Notes under the pieces: model-generated
Told to the model about the DNA's origin: nothing
The model's input: only the letters and a program-made list of their open reading frames with translations
The model's database searches: none
Assembly: GCF_001612945.1 (NCBI RefSeq)
Contig: NZ_BDBK01000002.1
Coordinates: 1,048,547-1,112,546, forward strand
Reading direction: 5' to 3'
Length of the DNA: 64,000 nucleotides
Origin: Nocardia inohanensis NBRC 100128
GTDB taxonomy: Bacteria; Actinomycetota; Actinomycetes; Mycobacteriales; Mycobacteriaceae
Translations under genes and position numbers: made by a program
In this document: piece by piece, positions 1 to 8,342 of the stretch
Numbering within the stretch: the stretch's first letter is position 1
Layout: every line of letters begins with the position of its first letter

Positions 1-200
1 ATCCGATTCTTGGCGGCCTTCCCCAGTCGCGCCGGTAGGAACGTCAGCGCCACATCCAGCCCGTCCGGGTCGGGCGCCGCCACCTCCACCCCACCGGGCC
101 GGTCCACGGTCACCTCCCAGCCCAGCAACTCGGCCCAGAAGCGGGCGGTGCTCCGAGGGGAGACCGCATCGAATACCACACAAGCCAGGCGCGTGGACAT
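1..200 (-). CDS. VOC-superfamily protein (glyoxalase/bleomycin-resistance fold), 3' part cut by window edge
   Basis: Read on the minus strand from the ATG at 200, the first 66 residues begin MSTRLACVVFDAVSPRS and continue with ARFWAELLGWEV. This is the first beta-alpha unit of actinobacterial glyoxalase-like VOC proteins, in which an (F/Y)W..LLG motif follows the first strand. The rest of the gene lies left of the window, so metal ligands cannot be checked and no substrate can be given. A GTG nine bases upstream is an alternative start. The gene is divergent from the DUF1269 gene, and the 178 bp between them hold two operator-like sequences. Confidence 0.7.
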   Translation of the reverse strand, partial: MSTRLACVVFDAVSPRSTARFWAELLGWEVTVDRPGGVEVAAPDPDGLDVALTFLPARLGKAAKNR

Positions 201-286
201 GCCCTCCACGGTAACCGCCGGGGCGGGGGCTTCGGGCCGGATCGCCGAACCGCCATCGAGGTCGCACCGCACGCGGACAGCTACCC

Positions 287-305
287 TCACACGTTTCGGA
301 TGAGG
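287..305 (+). promoter_or_regulatory. LuxR-box-like palindrome, copy A
   Basis: TCACACGTTTCGGATGAGG matches the sites at 2547 and 6145 (consensus TCAYMCGNNWCGGRTGAGG). A -10-like TACGGT lies 21 nt downstream at 327-332, so the box would be centred near -44, the position of a class II activator site. Of the three copies this has the least perfect left half. It serves the DUF1269 gene at 379. Confidence 0.5.
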
Positions 306-337
306 CCCGGGCCCCGTCCGCCCTCCTACGGTTGGCG

Positions 338-355
338 GCCTACCGAACGGTAGGC
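338..355. promoter_or_regulatory. 18-bp perfect palindrome, probable repressor operator
   Basis: GCCTACCGAACGGTAGGC is perfectly self-complementary. It lies where transcription from the TACGGT -10 box would start and 23 bp upstream of the DUF1269 start codon. Its form (CTACCG-AA-CGGTAG) is like that of many TetR-family operators. No TetR gene is adjacent; the only one in the window is at 43615. Confidence 0.5.
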
Positions 356-378
356 ACCTACTCGCGAGGAGGAATCCG

Positions 379-870
379 ATGGCAGCCACCCTGACGGTCT
401 GGAAATTCCCGACGGCTACCGGAGCCGCCGAAGCCATTGCGGCACTGGAGGAATTGCAGCGGGAGCAACTCGTCACCGTGCACGACGGCGCGGTGGTCAG
501 CTGGCCGGCCGAGGCGAAGAAACCCAAGACCAGACAATTGCGCAGCCTCACCGGGGCGGGTGCGCTGGGCGGCGCCTTCTGGGGCCTGCTGTTCGGTCTG
601 CTGTTCTTCGTCCCGCTGCTGGGTCTCGCGGTCGGCGCGGGCATCGGCGCCATGAGCGGTTCGATGGCCGATGTCGGCATAGACGACGATTTCATCGAAC
701 GCTTGAAGTCGGAGATCACCCCGGGCACCTCGGCGCTGTTCGTGCTGACCTCCGGTGCGGTGGCGGACCGGGTGGCGGGCCGCTTCCCCGGTCAGCAGGC
801 CGAACTGATCGCCACCAACCTCTCCGCCGAACAGGAAGCCCTGCTACGCGACATCTTCGGTGATCACTGA
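379..870 (+). CDS. DUF1269-family membrane-associated protein
   Basis: 163 aa. A short alpha/beta N-terminal part is followed by a glycine-rich hydrophobic hairpin at about residues 58-98, rich in G, L and F and ending GAGIGAMSGSMADVGIDDDFI, then a domain with the sequence ITPGTSALFVL. This order is typical of DUF1269 proteins, small membrane-associated proteins of unknown function often seen in stress regulons. A GAGGAGG ribosome-binding site precedes the ATG. The gene is followed after 54 bp by an exporter gene and probably shares its transcript. Upstream are a LuxR-box-like site and an 18-bp palindrome, suggesting both activation and repression. Confidence 0.8.
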   Translation: MAATLTVWKFPTATGAAEAIAALEELQREQLVTVHDGAVVSWPAEAKKPKTRQLRSLTGAGALGGAFWGLLFGLLFFVPLLGLAVGAGIGAMSGSMADVGIDDDFIERLKSEITPGTSALFVLTSGAVADRVAGRFPGQQAELIATNLSAEQEALLRDIFGDH

Positions 871-904
871 GCCGGAAACCGCGGAAGCGCAAAGGAATTC
901 GGCG

Positions 905-928
905 ATGACCTACTGGAAAACGCCATGA
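905..928 (+). CDS. possible 7-codon leader peptide (MTYWKTP) coupled to the exporter gene
   Basis: An AAGGA motif (892-896) precedes ATG 905 by 8 nt. The tiny reading frame MTYWKTP ends with the TGA at 926-928, which overlaps the exporter start codon as ATGA. The exporter ATG itself has a weaker Shine-Dalgarno sequence, so ribosomes may reach it by termination and reinitiation on this leader. Short leaders of this type control some drug-resistance genes by ribosome stalling; that role is inference here, and a chance frame of this length is possible. Confidence 0.35.
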   Translation: MTYWKTP

Positions 929-2508
929 GAGTGCTGCTCACCCTGGCGGCCGGGCAATTCCTGATGATTCTCGACAGCTCGGTCATGAACGTGTCGATGG
1001 CGAGCGTGGCCGCCGACCTCGATACCCCGATCACCGGGATCCAGACCGCGATCACGCTCTACACGCTGGTCATGGCCACCCTCATGGTGACCGGCGGCAA
1101 ACTGGGGGCGCGGCTGGGGCAGCGGCGGGCGTTCGCGGCCGGGCTCGTCGTCTACGGCTGCGGCTCCGCCACCACCGCGCTGGCGCCGAATCTCGCGGTG
1201 CTGCTGGTGGGCTGGTCGGTGCTGGAGGGTCTGGGCGCGGTGCTGATCCTGCCCGCCATCGTGGCCCTGGTGGCGGGCAACTGCCCCCGTGAGAAGCGGG
1301 CCGCGGCTTACGGTTTCATCGCGGCGGCCGGTGCGAGCGCGGTCGCGGCCGGCCCGTTGATCGGGGGCACGGTGACCACCTACGGGTCGTGGCGGTACGT
1401 CTTCGCCGGGGAAGTCGGGCTGGTGGTGGTGATCCTCGCGCTGGTGCGCGGCATCACCGCTGTCGCCCCGGCGCCGGTGCGCCTGGATCCGCTGGGTTCG
1501 GTGCTGTCGGCGCTCGGCTTGGGCACCCTGGTCTTCGCGGTGCTGCGATCCAGCGAATGGGGCTGGGTGCGAGCGTCTCCCGCCGGACCGCACTGGTTCG
1601 GGCTGTCGCCGGTCATCTGGCTGTTGCTCCTCAGCAGCGGGATACTCTACGTATTCCTGTGCTGGGAGCGGCATCTCAGCGGTCGCGGCCGGGAGCCACT
1701 GGTGGATCTCGCCCTGTTCGGCAACCGCGGGCTGACCGGCGGACTGTCGATGTTCTTCGCGCAGTTCATGATTCAGGCGGGCGTCTTCTTCGCGGTGCCG
1801 CTCTATCTGTCGGTGGTGCTGGAACTGAGCGCCTTGGATACCGGGCTGCGGGTGCTGCCGCTCTCGGCGGCGCTGGTGCTGGCTGCGCTCGGCATTCCCT
1901 GGCTGCGGCCGCGCGCCGATCCGCGCCGGGTGGTACGGGCCGGTCTGCTCGCGATGATCGCCGGCATCGTGGTGCTGGTGGCCGGGCTCGACCCCGGCGC
2001 GGACGCCCGCGTCGTCACGGCGCCCATGCTGCTGCTGGGCCTCGGTCTCGGCGCGCTCTCCTCGCAGCTCGGCGCGGTGACCGTGACGGCGGTGCCGGAT
2101 TCGCGCAGTGACGAGGTGGGCGGATTGCAGAACACGGCCACCAATCTGGGTGCTTCCCTGGGCACGGCGCTGATCGGGTCGATCCTGTTCACCATGCTGT
2201 CGGCCGCGGCCCTGTCGGGTATCGATGCCGATCCGAACGTGCCGGAGTCGGTGCGTCAGCAGGCCGGGGTGCGGCTGGCCGAGGGCGTGCCGTTCGTCTC
2301 GAATACCGAACTGAGTCGAGCGCTCACGGGCGCGGCCGTACCGGAGCCGACGGCCGCGGCGATCGTCGAGGTGAACACCGAGGCCCGATTGACCGCCCTG
2401 CGCGCCGCTCTCGCGGTGACCGCGCTGATCGCCGCGGTCGCGCTGTTCGGCACCGGTCGACTGCCACGCACCGCGGCCGGGACGGACGGCGGCGCGCCGC
2501 CGGAATGA
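925..2508 (+). CDS. MFS multidrug exporter, DHA2 (EmrB/QacA-like) family
   Basis: 527 aa, the usual length for a 14-helix proton-driven exporter. The N-terminus has the DHA2 signature around FLMILDSSVMNVSMASVAADL (residues about 12-32, acidic D in helix 1), then GGKLGARLGQRR (motif A between helices 2 and 3) and a helix 5 antiporter-type motif around GPLIGG. It should export a small amphipathic compound across the cytoplasmic membrane; the substrate cannot be predicted. The gene lies 54 bp after the DUF1269 gene, with a possible mini-leader between. The ATG at 925 is used because the upstream ATG at 905 is out of frame and reaches a stop. Confidence 0.85.
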   Translation: MRVLLTLAAGQFLMILDSSVMNVSMASVAADLDTPITGIQTAITLYTLVMATLMVTGGKLGARLGQRRAFAAGLVVYGCGSATTALAPNLAVLLVGWSVLEGLGAVLILPAIVALVAGNCPREKRAAAYGFIAAAGASAVAAGPLIGGTVTTYGSWRYVFAGEVGLVVVILALVRGITAVAPAPVRLDPLGSVLSALGLGTLVFAVLRSSEWGWVRASPAGPHWFGLSPVIWLLLLSSGILYVFLCWERHLSGRGREPLVDLALFGNRGLTGGLSMFFAQFMIQAGVFFAVPLYLSVVLELSALDTGLRVLPLSAALVLAALGIPWLRPRADPRRVVRAGLLAMIAGIVVLVAGLDPGADARVVTAPMLLLGLGLGALSSQLGAVTVTAVPDSRSDEVGGLQNTATNLGASLGTALIGSILFTMLSAAALSGIDADPNVPESVRQQAGVRLAEGVPFVSNTELSRALTGAAVPEPTAAAIVEVNTEARLTALRAALAVTALIAAVALFGTGRLPRTAAGTDGGAPPE

Positions 2509-2546
2509 GCGGTCGCGGAAGGGGATTCGGCGCTGTCGCAAGCGGT

Positions 2547-2565
2547 TCATCCGCCACGGATGAGG
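2547..2565 (+). promoter_or_regulatory. LuxR-box-like palindrome, copy B
   Basis: TCATCCGCCACGGATGAGG has perfect 7-bp arms (TCATCCG/CGGATGA) around CCA. A -10-like GACAGT lies 21 nt downstream at 2587-2592, the same spacing as in copy A. The gene served is the GH15 hydrolase whose GTG is at 2623. Confidence 0.6.
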
Positions 2566-2622
2566 TGCCCGGCCGCCCGATGATGCGACAGTGGCGGCCC
2601 ATTCGAGGACAAGGAGCAACTC

Positions 2623-4455
2623 GTGGCCGAATCCCCCGCGATCGCAGACCATGGCCTGATCGGTGACCTGCAAACCGCCGCGCTGGTCGCCACCGACGGC
2701 ACCGTCGACTGGCTCTGCCTGCCGCGCTTCGATTCCCCCAGCGTGTTCGCCGCGCTGCTGGATTCCGAGCGCGGCGGGCACTGCCGCATCCGGCCCGCCG
2801 GTGACGGGTCCTGGCACAGCACCCAGATGTACTTCCCGGACACGGCGATACTCATCACCCGGTTCATGACCGAGCACGGCACCGGCGAGATCGTCGACTT
2901 CATGCCGCCCGTCACCGGCGGCGCGCCCACCGACCGCCATCGGCTGATACGCCAATTGCGTTGCGTACGTGGGCGAATGACCTTCGAGCTGGACCTGATC
3001 CCACGCTTCGACTACGGGCGGCGACCGCACGCCACCCACGTGACGGCCGACGGGGCCGTCTTCGGCGCCGGCGCCGAGACGCTCACCGTGCACGCCGTGC
3101 GCGAACCCGACGAGGCCCGGCTGGCCCGGCTGGAGGTGGTCGGCGGCGGGCATGTGCACGGCGAGATCACCCTGGCGGCCGGGCAGGTGCGCGGCGTGGT
3201 GCTGGAATCGGGCGCGGCGGGCCCGCCCCGGTTGATCCGTCCGGCCGAGGTCGAGGAGCTGTTCCGCGAGACGGTGGCGTTCTGGCACGGTTGGCTGGCG
3301 CGCTCCACCTATCGCGGGCGCTGGCGGGAGATGGTGCACCGCTCCGCCATCACCCTGAAACTCATGACCTACGCGCCGTCCGGCGGCCTGGTCGCCGCGC
3401 CCACCGCGGGACTGCCCGAACAGCTGGGCGGCGAACGGAACTGGGACTACCGCTACACCTGGATACGGGACGCCTCCTTCTCGGTGTCGGCCCTGCTGTC
3501 GCTCGGATTCACCGAGGAGGCAATGGCTTTCGCGGGCTGGCTGCGCGACCGCTTCCGGGCGCACGGCGGCCCTCTCAAGATCATGTATCGGGTGGACGGT
3601 TCCTGGGATCTGCCCGAAGACGTGCTGGCGAACTTCGCGGGCTACCGGAACTCGAGTCCGGTGCGCATCGGCAACGACGCGTCCGGGCAATTGCAGCTCG
3701 ACATCTACGGGGAGATGCTCGACAGCATCTATCAGGCCGACCGGGCGGGCCTGCGGATCGGGCATCAGGGCTGGCAGGAGATCGTCGAACTGCTCGAGTG
3801 GCTCTCGGTCAACTGGGATCAGCCCGAGGAGGGCATCTGGGAAACCCGGGCCGGCCGAGCGGATTTCAGTTACGGGCGCCTGATGAGCTGGGTGGCCTTC
3901 GACCGGGCGGTGCGGCTGGCCACCGAACGCAGCCTGCCCGGTCCGGTGGCGCATTGGCGGCAGACCCGCGATGCCATCCACGCCCAATTGTGGGAACGCG
4001 GCTGGCATTCCGGGCGGCGGGCCTTCGTGCAGCACTACGACACCGACGTGCTGGACTCCGCGCTGCTGCGCATGGCGCAGGTCGGTTTCGTCGCCCCGCG
4101 CGACCCGAACTGGCTGACCACCCTGGACGCGATCGGCGCGGAACTGGTCACCGACAGCCTGGTGTATCGCTATCACCCGCACGCCTCCCCGGACGGGCTG
4201 GCGGGTGCGGAGGGCACGTTCTCGCTCTGCACCTTCAACTATGTCAATGCCCTGGCGCGCGCCGGGCGGCTCGAATCGGCCCGGCTGACCTTCGAGAAGA
4301 TGCTCACCTACGCCAATCACGTCGGCCTCTACGCCGAGGAGATCGACGTCACCGGAGCACAATTGGGGAACTTCCCGCAGGCGTTCACGCATCTGTCGCT
4401 GATCGACGCGGCGCTGGTGCTCGACCGGGCCATGGACGGGGTGCCGGTGGCTTGA
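2623..4455 (+). CDS. glycoside hydrolase family 15 protein (trehalase/glucoamylase-like)
   Basis: 610 aa. The N-terminal domain (about 1-230) starts IADHGLIGDLQTAALV and carries DGTVDWLCLPRFDSPSVFA, the conserved opening of actinobacterial GH15 trehalase-like proteins. The catalytic (alpha/alpha)6 barrel contains WDYRYTWIRDA at residues 274-284, the family signature, and QPEEGIWE near 405, the likely acid/base region. The mycobacterial relative (Rv2402) has been assigned trehalase activity, so hydrolysis of trehalose or another alpha-glucoside in the cytoplasm is likely; no signal peptide is seen. AAGGAG precedes the GTG start. The stop codon abuts the stop of the convergent LuxR gene with no bases between. 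A LuxR-box-like site lies 58 bp upstream of the start. Confidence 0.85.
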   Translation: MAESPAIADHGLIGDLQTAALVATDGTVDWLCLPRFDSPSVFAALLDSERGGHCRIRPAGDGSWHSTQMYFPDTAILITRFMTEHGTGEIVDFMPPVTGGAPTDRHRLIRQLRCVRGRMTFELDLIPRFDYGRRPHATHVTADGAVFGAGAETLTVHAVREPDEARLARLEVVGGGHVHGEITLAAGQVRGVVLESGAAGPPRLIRPAEVEELFRETVAFWHGWLARSTYRGRWREMVHRSAITLKLMTYAPSGGLVAAPTAGLPEQLGGERNWDYRYTWIRDASFSVSALLSLGFTEEAMAFAGWLRDRFRAHGGPLKIMYRVDGSWDLPEDVLANFAGYRNSSPVRIGNDASGQLQLDIYGEMLDSIYQADRAGLRIGHQGWQEIVELLEWLSVNWDQPEEGIWETRAGRADFSYGRLMSWVAFDRAVRLATERSLPGPVAHWRQTRDAIHAQLWERGWHSGRRAFVQHYDTDVLDSALLRMAQVGFVAPRDPNWLTTLDAIGAELVTDSLVYRYHPHASPDGLAGAEGTFSLCTFNYVNALARAGRLESARLTFEKMLTYANHVGLYAEEIDVTGAQLGNFPQAFTHLSLIDAALVLDRAMDGVPVA

Positions 4456-6090
4456 TCACAGCAGCCCCGCGTGCCGGGCTCGCACCAGGGCGGCGGTGCG
4501 GGAGCCGACGCCGAACTTGGCATAGATGGCGCGGAGATGGGTTTTCACGGTATTGATCGACACCCCCAGGTCCGCGGCGATCTCCTGGGCGGTGCGGCCC
4601 GACGGAAGACGTTGCAGCACGGTGAGTTCGGTCATGGTGAGCCGATGATCGCGAGCGCGCGGCCGGGCCCGCGGGTGCATGCGGATGCGGGTGACCAGGG
4701 CTTCGTGGTGCCCGAATCCGCCGGCTCCCTCGTCCAGCAGGGCAACGGCGCCCGGCACGTCCAGGAACGGCCGGATCACCCCGGTGTCGGCGGCGTGGTC
4801 GAGGGCCTGTTCCAGACCGGCCCGCACCCGCTGCCGATTGCTGCGGCGGCGGTCGGCGTGCACCGCGCTGTACAGCAGCCAGCCGGTGATCCGCTCGGCC
4901 GGAACGAGATCGGCCGAACGCTCCACCAGTTCGTCCACGGCGGGGGCCGCGCGCAGGTTTTCGGTGGCCACGGCCAGCGCTACCCGAGGCAGCTCGACCC
5001 GCGGGGTGTCGCCCAGCAGGGTATGGGCCCGGCCGATGAGCAGCCGGGCGGTGCGCGGTTCCCCCACCTCCAGCAGCGCCCACACCACGGGTGCGAGCAG
5101 GTCCCCGCCGCGCACCGGAAACGGGCCGCCGTACTCCAGCAGCGACAGCATGCTGTGCCGCAGGGCGTCCGCGGCGGCGTAGCGATCCCCGCCACCGTGG
5201 AAGGTCAGCAGCCGGCCGATGACCTGTGTCGCCCAGCCGCCCACCGGCCGCGCCGACCCGTCCGGATGCTCGCGCGTGGCCAGCAGCGGTCCGGGCACCG
5301 GCCACGAATCGCCTTGCAGATAGGCGCCGAACGCCTCCAGCGCCGTGGCATGCCGCACATCGGGATTCCCGTTCAGCTCATGCTGTTCGGCCACCGCCAA
5401 GGCTTTCCGGGCCCGCTCGCGCATGGTCGTCACCGCGCCCTCGTAACCCGCGGTCACCGCCAGCCGGGTGACCGCCCGCACCGCCAGCTGGGGACGATCG
5501 GCCCCCGCCGCCAAGGCCAGCCCCCGGTGCAATTGCCGCTCCGCCCGCGCCCCGTCTCCGCGTAACAGGGCGGCGGTCGCGGTCTGCGCCGCCAGGTAGC
5601 AATCGATGTCCGGATGGCCGGTGACCGGCAGCCCGGCGAGCGCGTCGGCGCGGACGGCCCCGGATCCGGTGCGGTCGCCAGCACTGGTGGCGGCATCCAC
5701 TCGTACGGCCCGGATGAGCGCCGTCAGCCACTCCGCCGGCAGCATCGAATGCGCCACGCCGGCTTGCGATTCCGCCTGCTCCGCGAACGTCAGCGCGCCG
5801 GCGGCATCGCCGTGCCCGGCCGCGTCCACCGCGCGCAGCACCCAGACGAACGGATCCGTGACCAGCTCCGGGCGGGCCTGCTCCAGCTGAGCGAACAGTT
5901 CGGCGCCGGCGCCGTCCAGCACCATCGCCATACCGCGGCGCACCAGGAACCCGGTCAGCCGTTCGAGGTCACCGGCCGCGAGCGGATGCGGCAGCGCCGC
6001 TCCGGGTGTCATGGGCGAGCCCGGCACTTGCGGCGGGGTGGTCCGGCCGGGTTCCCCGGCTGCCGGGTTCGAGTGATTCGACGAGGTCAT
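4456..6090 (-). CDS. LuxR-family regulator with TPR-like N-terminal region
   Basis: 544 aa. The last ~60 residues form a LuxR/GerE helix-turn-helix: LTVLQRLPSGRTAQEIAADL, then GVSINTVKTHLRAIYAKFGV. The remaining 480 residues are alanine-rich helical repeats like the sensor part of MalT/LAL regulators. No Walker A motif is present, so the STAND ATPase domain of full LAL proteins is missing. GGGAGG precedes ATG 6090 by 8 nt. The gene is divergent from the DUF7144-SulP operon and convergent with GH15. A 19-bp palindrome in its own promoter region recurs upstream of GH15 and DUF1269, making this protein the obvious candidate to bind those sites. Confidence 0.85.
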   Translation of the reverse strand: MTSSNHSNPAAGEPGRTTPPQVPGSPMTPGAALPHPLAAGDLERLTGFLVRRGMAMVLDGAGAELFAQLEQARPELVTDPFVWVLRAVDAAGHGDAAGALTFAEQAESQAGVAHSMLPAEWLTALIRAVRVDAATSAGDRTGSGAVRADALAGLPVTGHPDIDCYLAAQTATAALLRGDGARAERQLHRGLALAAGADRPQLAVRAVTRLAVTAGYEGAVTTMRERARKALAVAEQHELNGNPDVRHATALEAFGAYLQGDSWPVPGPLLATREHPDGSARPVGGWATQVIGRLLTFHGGGDRYAAADALRHSMLSLLEYGGPFPVRGGDLLAPVVWALLEVGEPRTARLLIGRAHTLLGDTPRVELPRVALAVATENLRAAPAVDELVERSADLVPAERITGWLLYSAVHADRRRSNRQRVRAGLEQALDHAADTGVIRPFLDVPGAVALLDEGAGGFGHHEALVTRIRMHPRARPRARDHRLTMTELTVLQRLPSGRTAQEIAADLGVSINTVKTHLRAIYAKFGVGSRTAALVRARHAGLL

Positions 6091-6144
6091 GCTGCACGCC
6101 TCCCGTGGTCGTGGAACTTCTCGATCGATCGGCCGGCGTCCGGC

Positions 6145-6163
6145 TCATCCGTGACGGGTGAGG
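6145..6163 (+). promoter_or_regulatory. LuxR-box-like palindrome, copy C
   Basis: TCATCCGTGACGGGTGAGG is nearly identical to the sites at 287 and 2547. A -10-like CAGAGT starts 20 nt downstream (6184-6189). The site lies between the divergent LuxR regulator and the DUF7144-SulP operon and could serve both. Confidence 0.6.
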
Positions 6164-6228
6164 GCGGGCCGGTGGAATCGGCGCAGAGTCGGTTCGTCTC
6201 ACCCACACCGAGAGAACAGGGGCAGACC

Positions 6229-6630
6229 ATGACCGAACATCCGGTGCGCCAGGGCATTGCGGCGGGCACCTCCATCGGGGCGGCGATACTGCTGATCACC
6301 GTGGGGCTGCTGTCGGCGCTGGCCGGGATCTCCGCGGTCGCCGACGATCAGCTGTTCGTCGTCGGGCCCGAGTACATCTACAGCTTCGACACCACCGCCT
6401 GGGGCTGGACCCACCTCGCGCTGGGCGTGCTGCTCGGCATCTGCGGTGCGGGACTGCTGGCGGGCACCCTGTGGGGGCGGATCGCGGCCATGTGCGTCGC
6501 GGCGCTGTCGATCATCGCGAATTTCCTGTGGCTGCCGCACTATCCATGGTGGTCGATCCTGATCATCGCGCTCGACGTGGTGGTGATCTGGGCCGTCGCC
6601 ACCTGGCGGAGCGGATCCGCGAACGCGTGA
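6229..6630 (+). CDS. DUF7144-family four-helix membrane protein
   Basis: 133 aa with four predicted transmembrane helices (about 15-38, 60-82, 85-104 and 108-126). The second half matches the DUF7144 pattern: GWTHLALGVLLGICG, then ANFLWLPHYPWWSILIIALD. Function unknown. The last codons overlap the SulP gene as GTGA, so the two genes are translationally coupled. The ATG at 6229 was chosen because the preceding GAACAGGGGCAGACC is purine-rich and the family starts here; an in-frame extension upstream has no family similarity. Confidence 0.8.
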   Translation: MTEHPVRQGIAAGTSIGAAILLITVGLLSALAGISAVADDQLFVVGPEYIYSFDTTAWGWTHLALGVLLGICGAGLLAGTLWGRIAAMCVAALSIIANFLWLPHYPWWSILIIALDVVVIWAVATWRSGSANA

Positions 6631-8342
6631 AGAACCCACTCGCACAGCAATATTCGAACTCCGCTCCGGCCGGTCGCGGCTGGATCGCCGAGACGGCGGC
6701 CGGGTTCGGCCGGGCCGCCGCCGCGGTGCCGGACGGGCTAGCGGCGGGTGTGCTCGCCGGGGTCGGGCCGGTGCAGGGGCTGTACGCCGGGGTCGCGGGC
6801 CCGCTCTTCGGCGGTCTGCGCACCGGCACCGCCCTGATGGCCGTATCCGCCACGGCCGCTTCGGCTTCCGCGGCGGGAGCGGCCTTGGCGAACGTGCCCG
6901 CCGCCGATCGCCGCGCGGCCGCGGCATTGCTGAGCGTGCTGGTCGGCGGAGTGTTGATACTGGCGGGCCGGATGCATTTCGGCCGCTGCCGAGCCTGGAT
7001 CTCGCACGCCGCGGTCTCGGGGGTGCTGCTGGGGGTCGCGGTGAACATCGCACTCGGAATACTGCCCGGATTGACCGGAAATCCCTTGCCCGGCATCGGC
7101 ACACCGATCGCGCACGCGATAACGCTGCCCGCGCACGAGCGCAGGCTGGACATCGCGTCGATCGTGCTCGGCCTCACCGCCCTGCTGCTGCTGACGACAT
7201 TGGCGCGCAAGGGTTTCCCGCGCGCGGCCGCACCGGTGGCCCTCATCGTGCCGACGCTGCTCACCGTGCTGCCCGGGATGGGAGCGGTGCACCGGGTCGG
7301 TGAGCTCGGCGGCATTCCGCGGGGGATGCCGATGCCGCACCTTCCCGATCCGGCGCGGGCCAGCTGGAACCTGCTCTCCGGTGCGGCGGCGGTCGCGGTC
7401 ATCGTGCTGGTGCAGGGCCTCGGGGCGGCGGAGTCGCTGCCCGGCCGGAACGGATTGCGCCGCAACGCCGATCGCGATCTCGCCGCCGAGGGCATCGGCA
7501 ATCTGGCGGCGGGAGTTCTGGGCGGAGTGCCAGTCGGCGGGGTGAGCGCGCGGGACGGACGGAACTCGGCCGGGGGCCGGACGCGCTGGGCCATAGTGTC
7601 CTCCGGGTTGTGGATGCTGGTACTGGTCACGGTGCTGGCGCCGCTGGCCGGGCTGCTCACGGTGCCCGCGCTGGCGGCGGTCCTGTTCGCGGTGGCGACC
7701 GGCGTGGTGCGCGTCGCCGAACCCGGGCAGGTCTGGCGTGGTGGCGCGGGCCCGCGCATCGTGCTGATCACGACGCTGGCCGCGACCCTGGTATTGCCGC
7801 TGGCGTGGGCGGTGGCCGTGGCGGTCGGGCAATCGGTGCTGTCGCGATTCGACCGCGCCGGTCTCGATGCCCGGGTTCGCACGCTGGTCGTGGTGCCGGA
7901 ATCCACGGCGCGCGAGTCGATCTCGGCATCGGTGGCCCGGCTCGAAACGCCCGGCCGGTTACCGGAAGGGGTGCCGGTGGTGCTCGAGATCCGGGGCAGC
8001 GTGCGCTACGGCGGTGCGCACACCGTCGCCTCCCGGCTGCCCGAACCGGCCGCGACCGGTGGTCCGGATGTGGTGCTGCGGCTGTGCGACGGCACCGCGT
8101 GCAGTGCGGCGCTGCTCGGCATCATCGCCGATTACACGGTGCGGCTGGCTGTTTCGGGAGGCCGCCTCTATCTGGACGGCTTCGATCCGGGCGCTGCCGA
8201 CAGCTGGCCGGACGCGGCGCTGGCCCGGCACGGATTGCGACTGGACCATTTCCCGGGCGGCTGGACGCCGGCGCCGCGGTGGCCGGCGGGCTACGCGCCG
8301 GTACTGGTGCGGCCGATCATCATCGCCACGAACGGCGCATGA
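6627..8342 (+). CDS. SulP-family anion permease with C-terminal STAS-like domain
   Basis: 571 aa from the GTG that overlaps the previous stop (GTGA). DGLAAGVLAGVGPVQGLYAG near residue 35 is the SulP/SLC26 opening that packs at the substrate site. About ten hydrophobic helices follow to residue ~400. The soluble tail (about 410-560) has a STAS-like pattern, VVLEIRGSVRYGG then DVVLRLCDGT. SulP proteins carry sulfate, bicarbonate or dicarboxylates; the substrate here is unknown. The enzyme-like partner carbonic anhydrase found in some SulP operons is absent. The 3' end overlaps a small convergent gene by 52 bp. Confidence 0.8.
   Translation: MKNPLAQQYSNSAPAGRGWIAETAAGFGRAAAAVPDGLAAGVLAGVGPVQGLYAGVAGPLFGGLRTGTALMAVSATAASASAAGAALANVPAADRRAAAALLSVLVGGVLILAGRMHFGRCRAWISHAAVSGVLLGVAVNIALGILPGLTGNPLPGIGTPIAHAITLPAHERRLDIASIVLGLTALLLLTTLARKGFPRAAAPVALIVPTLLTVLPGMGAVHRVGELGGIPRGMPMPHLPDPARASWNLLSGAAAVAVIVLVQGLGAAESLPGRNGLRRNADRDLAAEGIGNLAAGVLGGVPVGGVSARDGRNSAGGRTRWAIVSSGLWMLVLVTVLAPLAGLLTVPALAAVLFAVATGVVRVAEPGQVWRGGAGPRIVLITTLAATLVLPLAWAVAVAVGQSVLSRFDRAGLDARVRTLVVVPESTARESISASVARLETPGRLPEGVPVVLEIRGSVRYGGAHTVASRLPEPAATGGPDVVLRLCDGTACSAALLGIIADYTVRLAVSGGRLYLDGFDPGAADSWPDAALARHGLRLDHFPGGWTPAPRWPAGYAPVLVRPIIIATNGA

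Noticed and set aside
910..4392. Very long minus-strand open frame opposite the exporter and GH15 genes
   Set aside because: Composition is Arg/Pro/Gln/His-rich with no domains. It mirrors high-GC codon bias of the real plus-strand genes, which have clear motifs and ribosome-binding sites.
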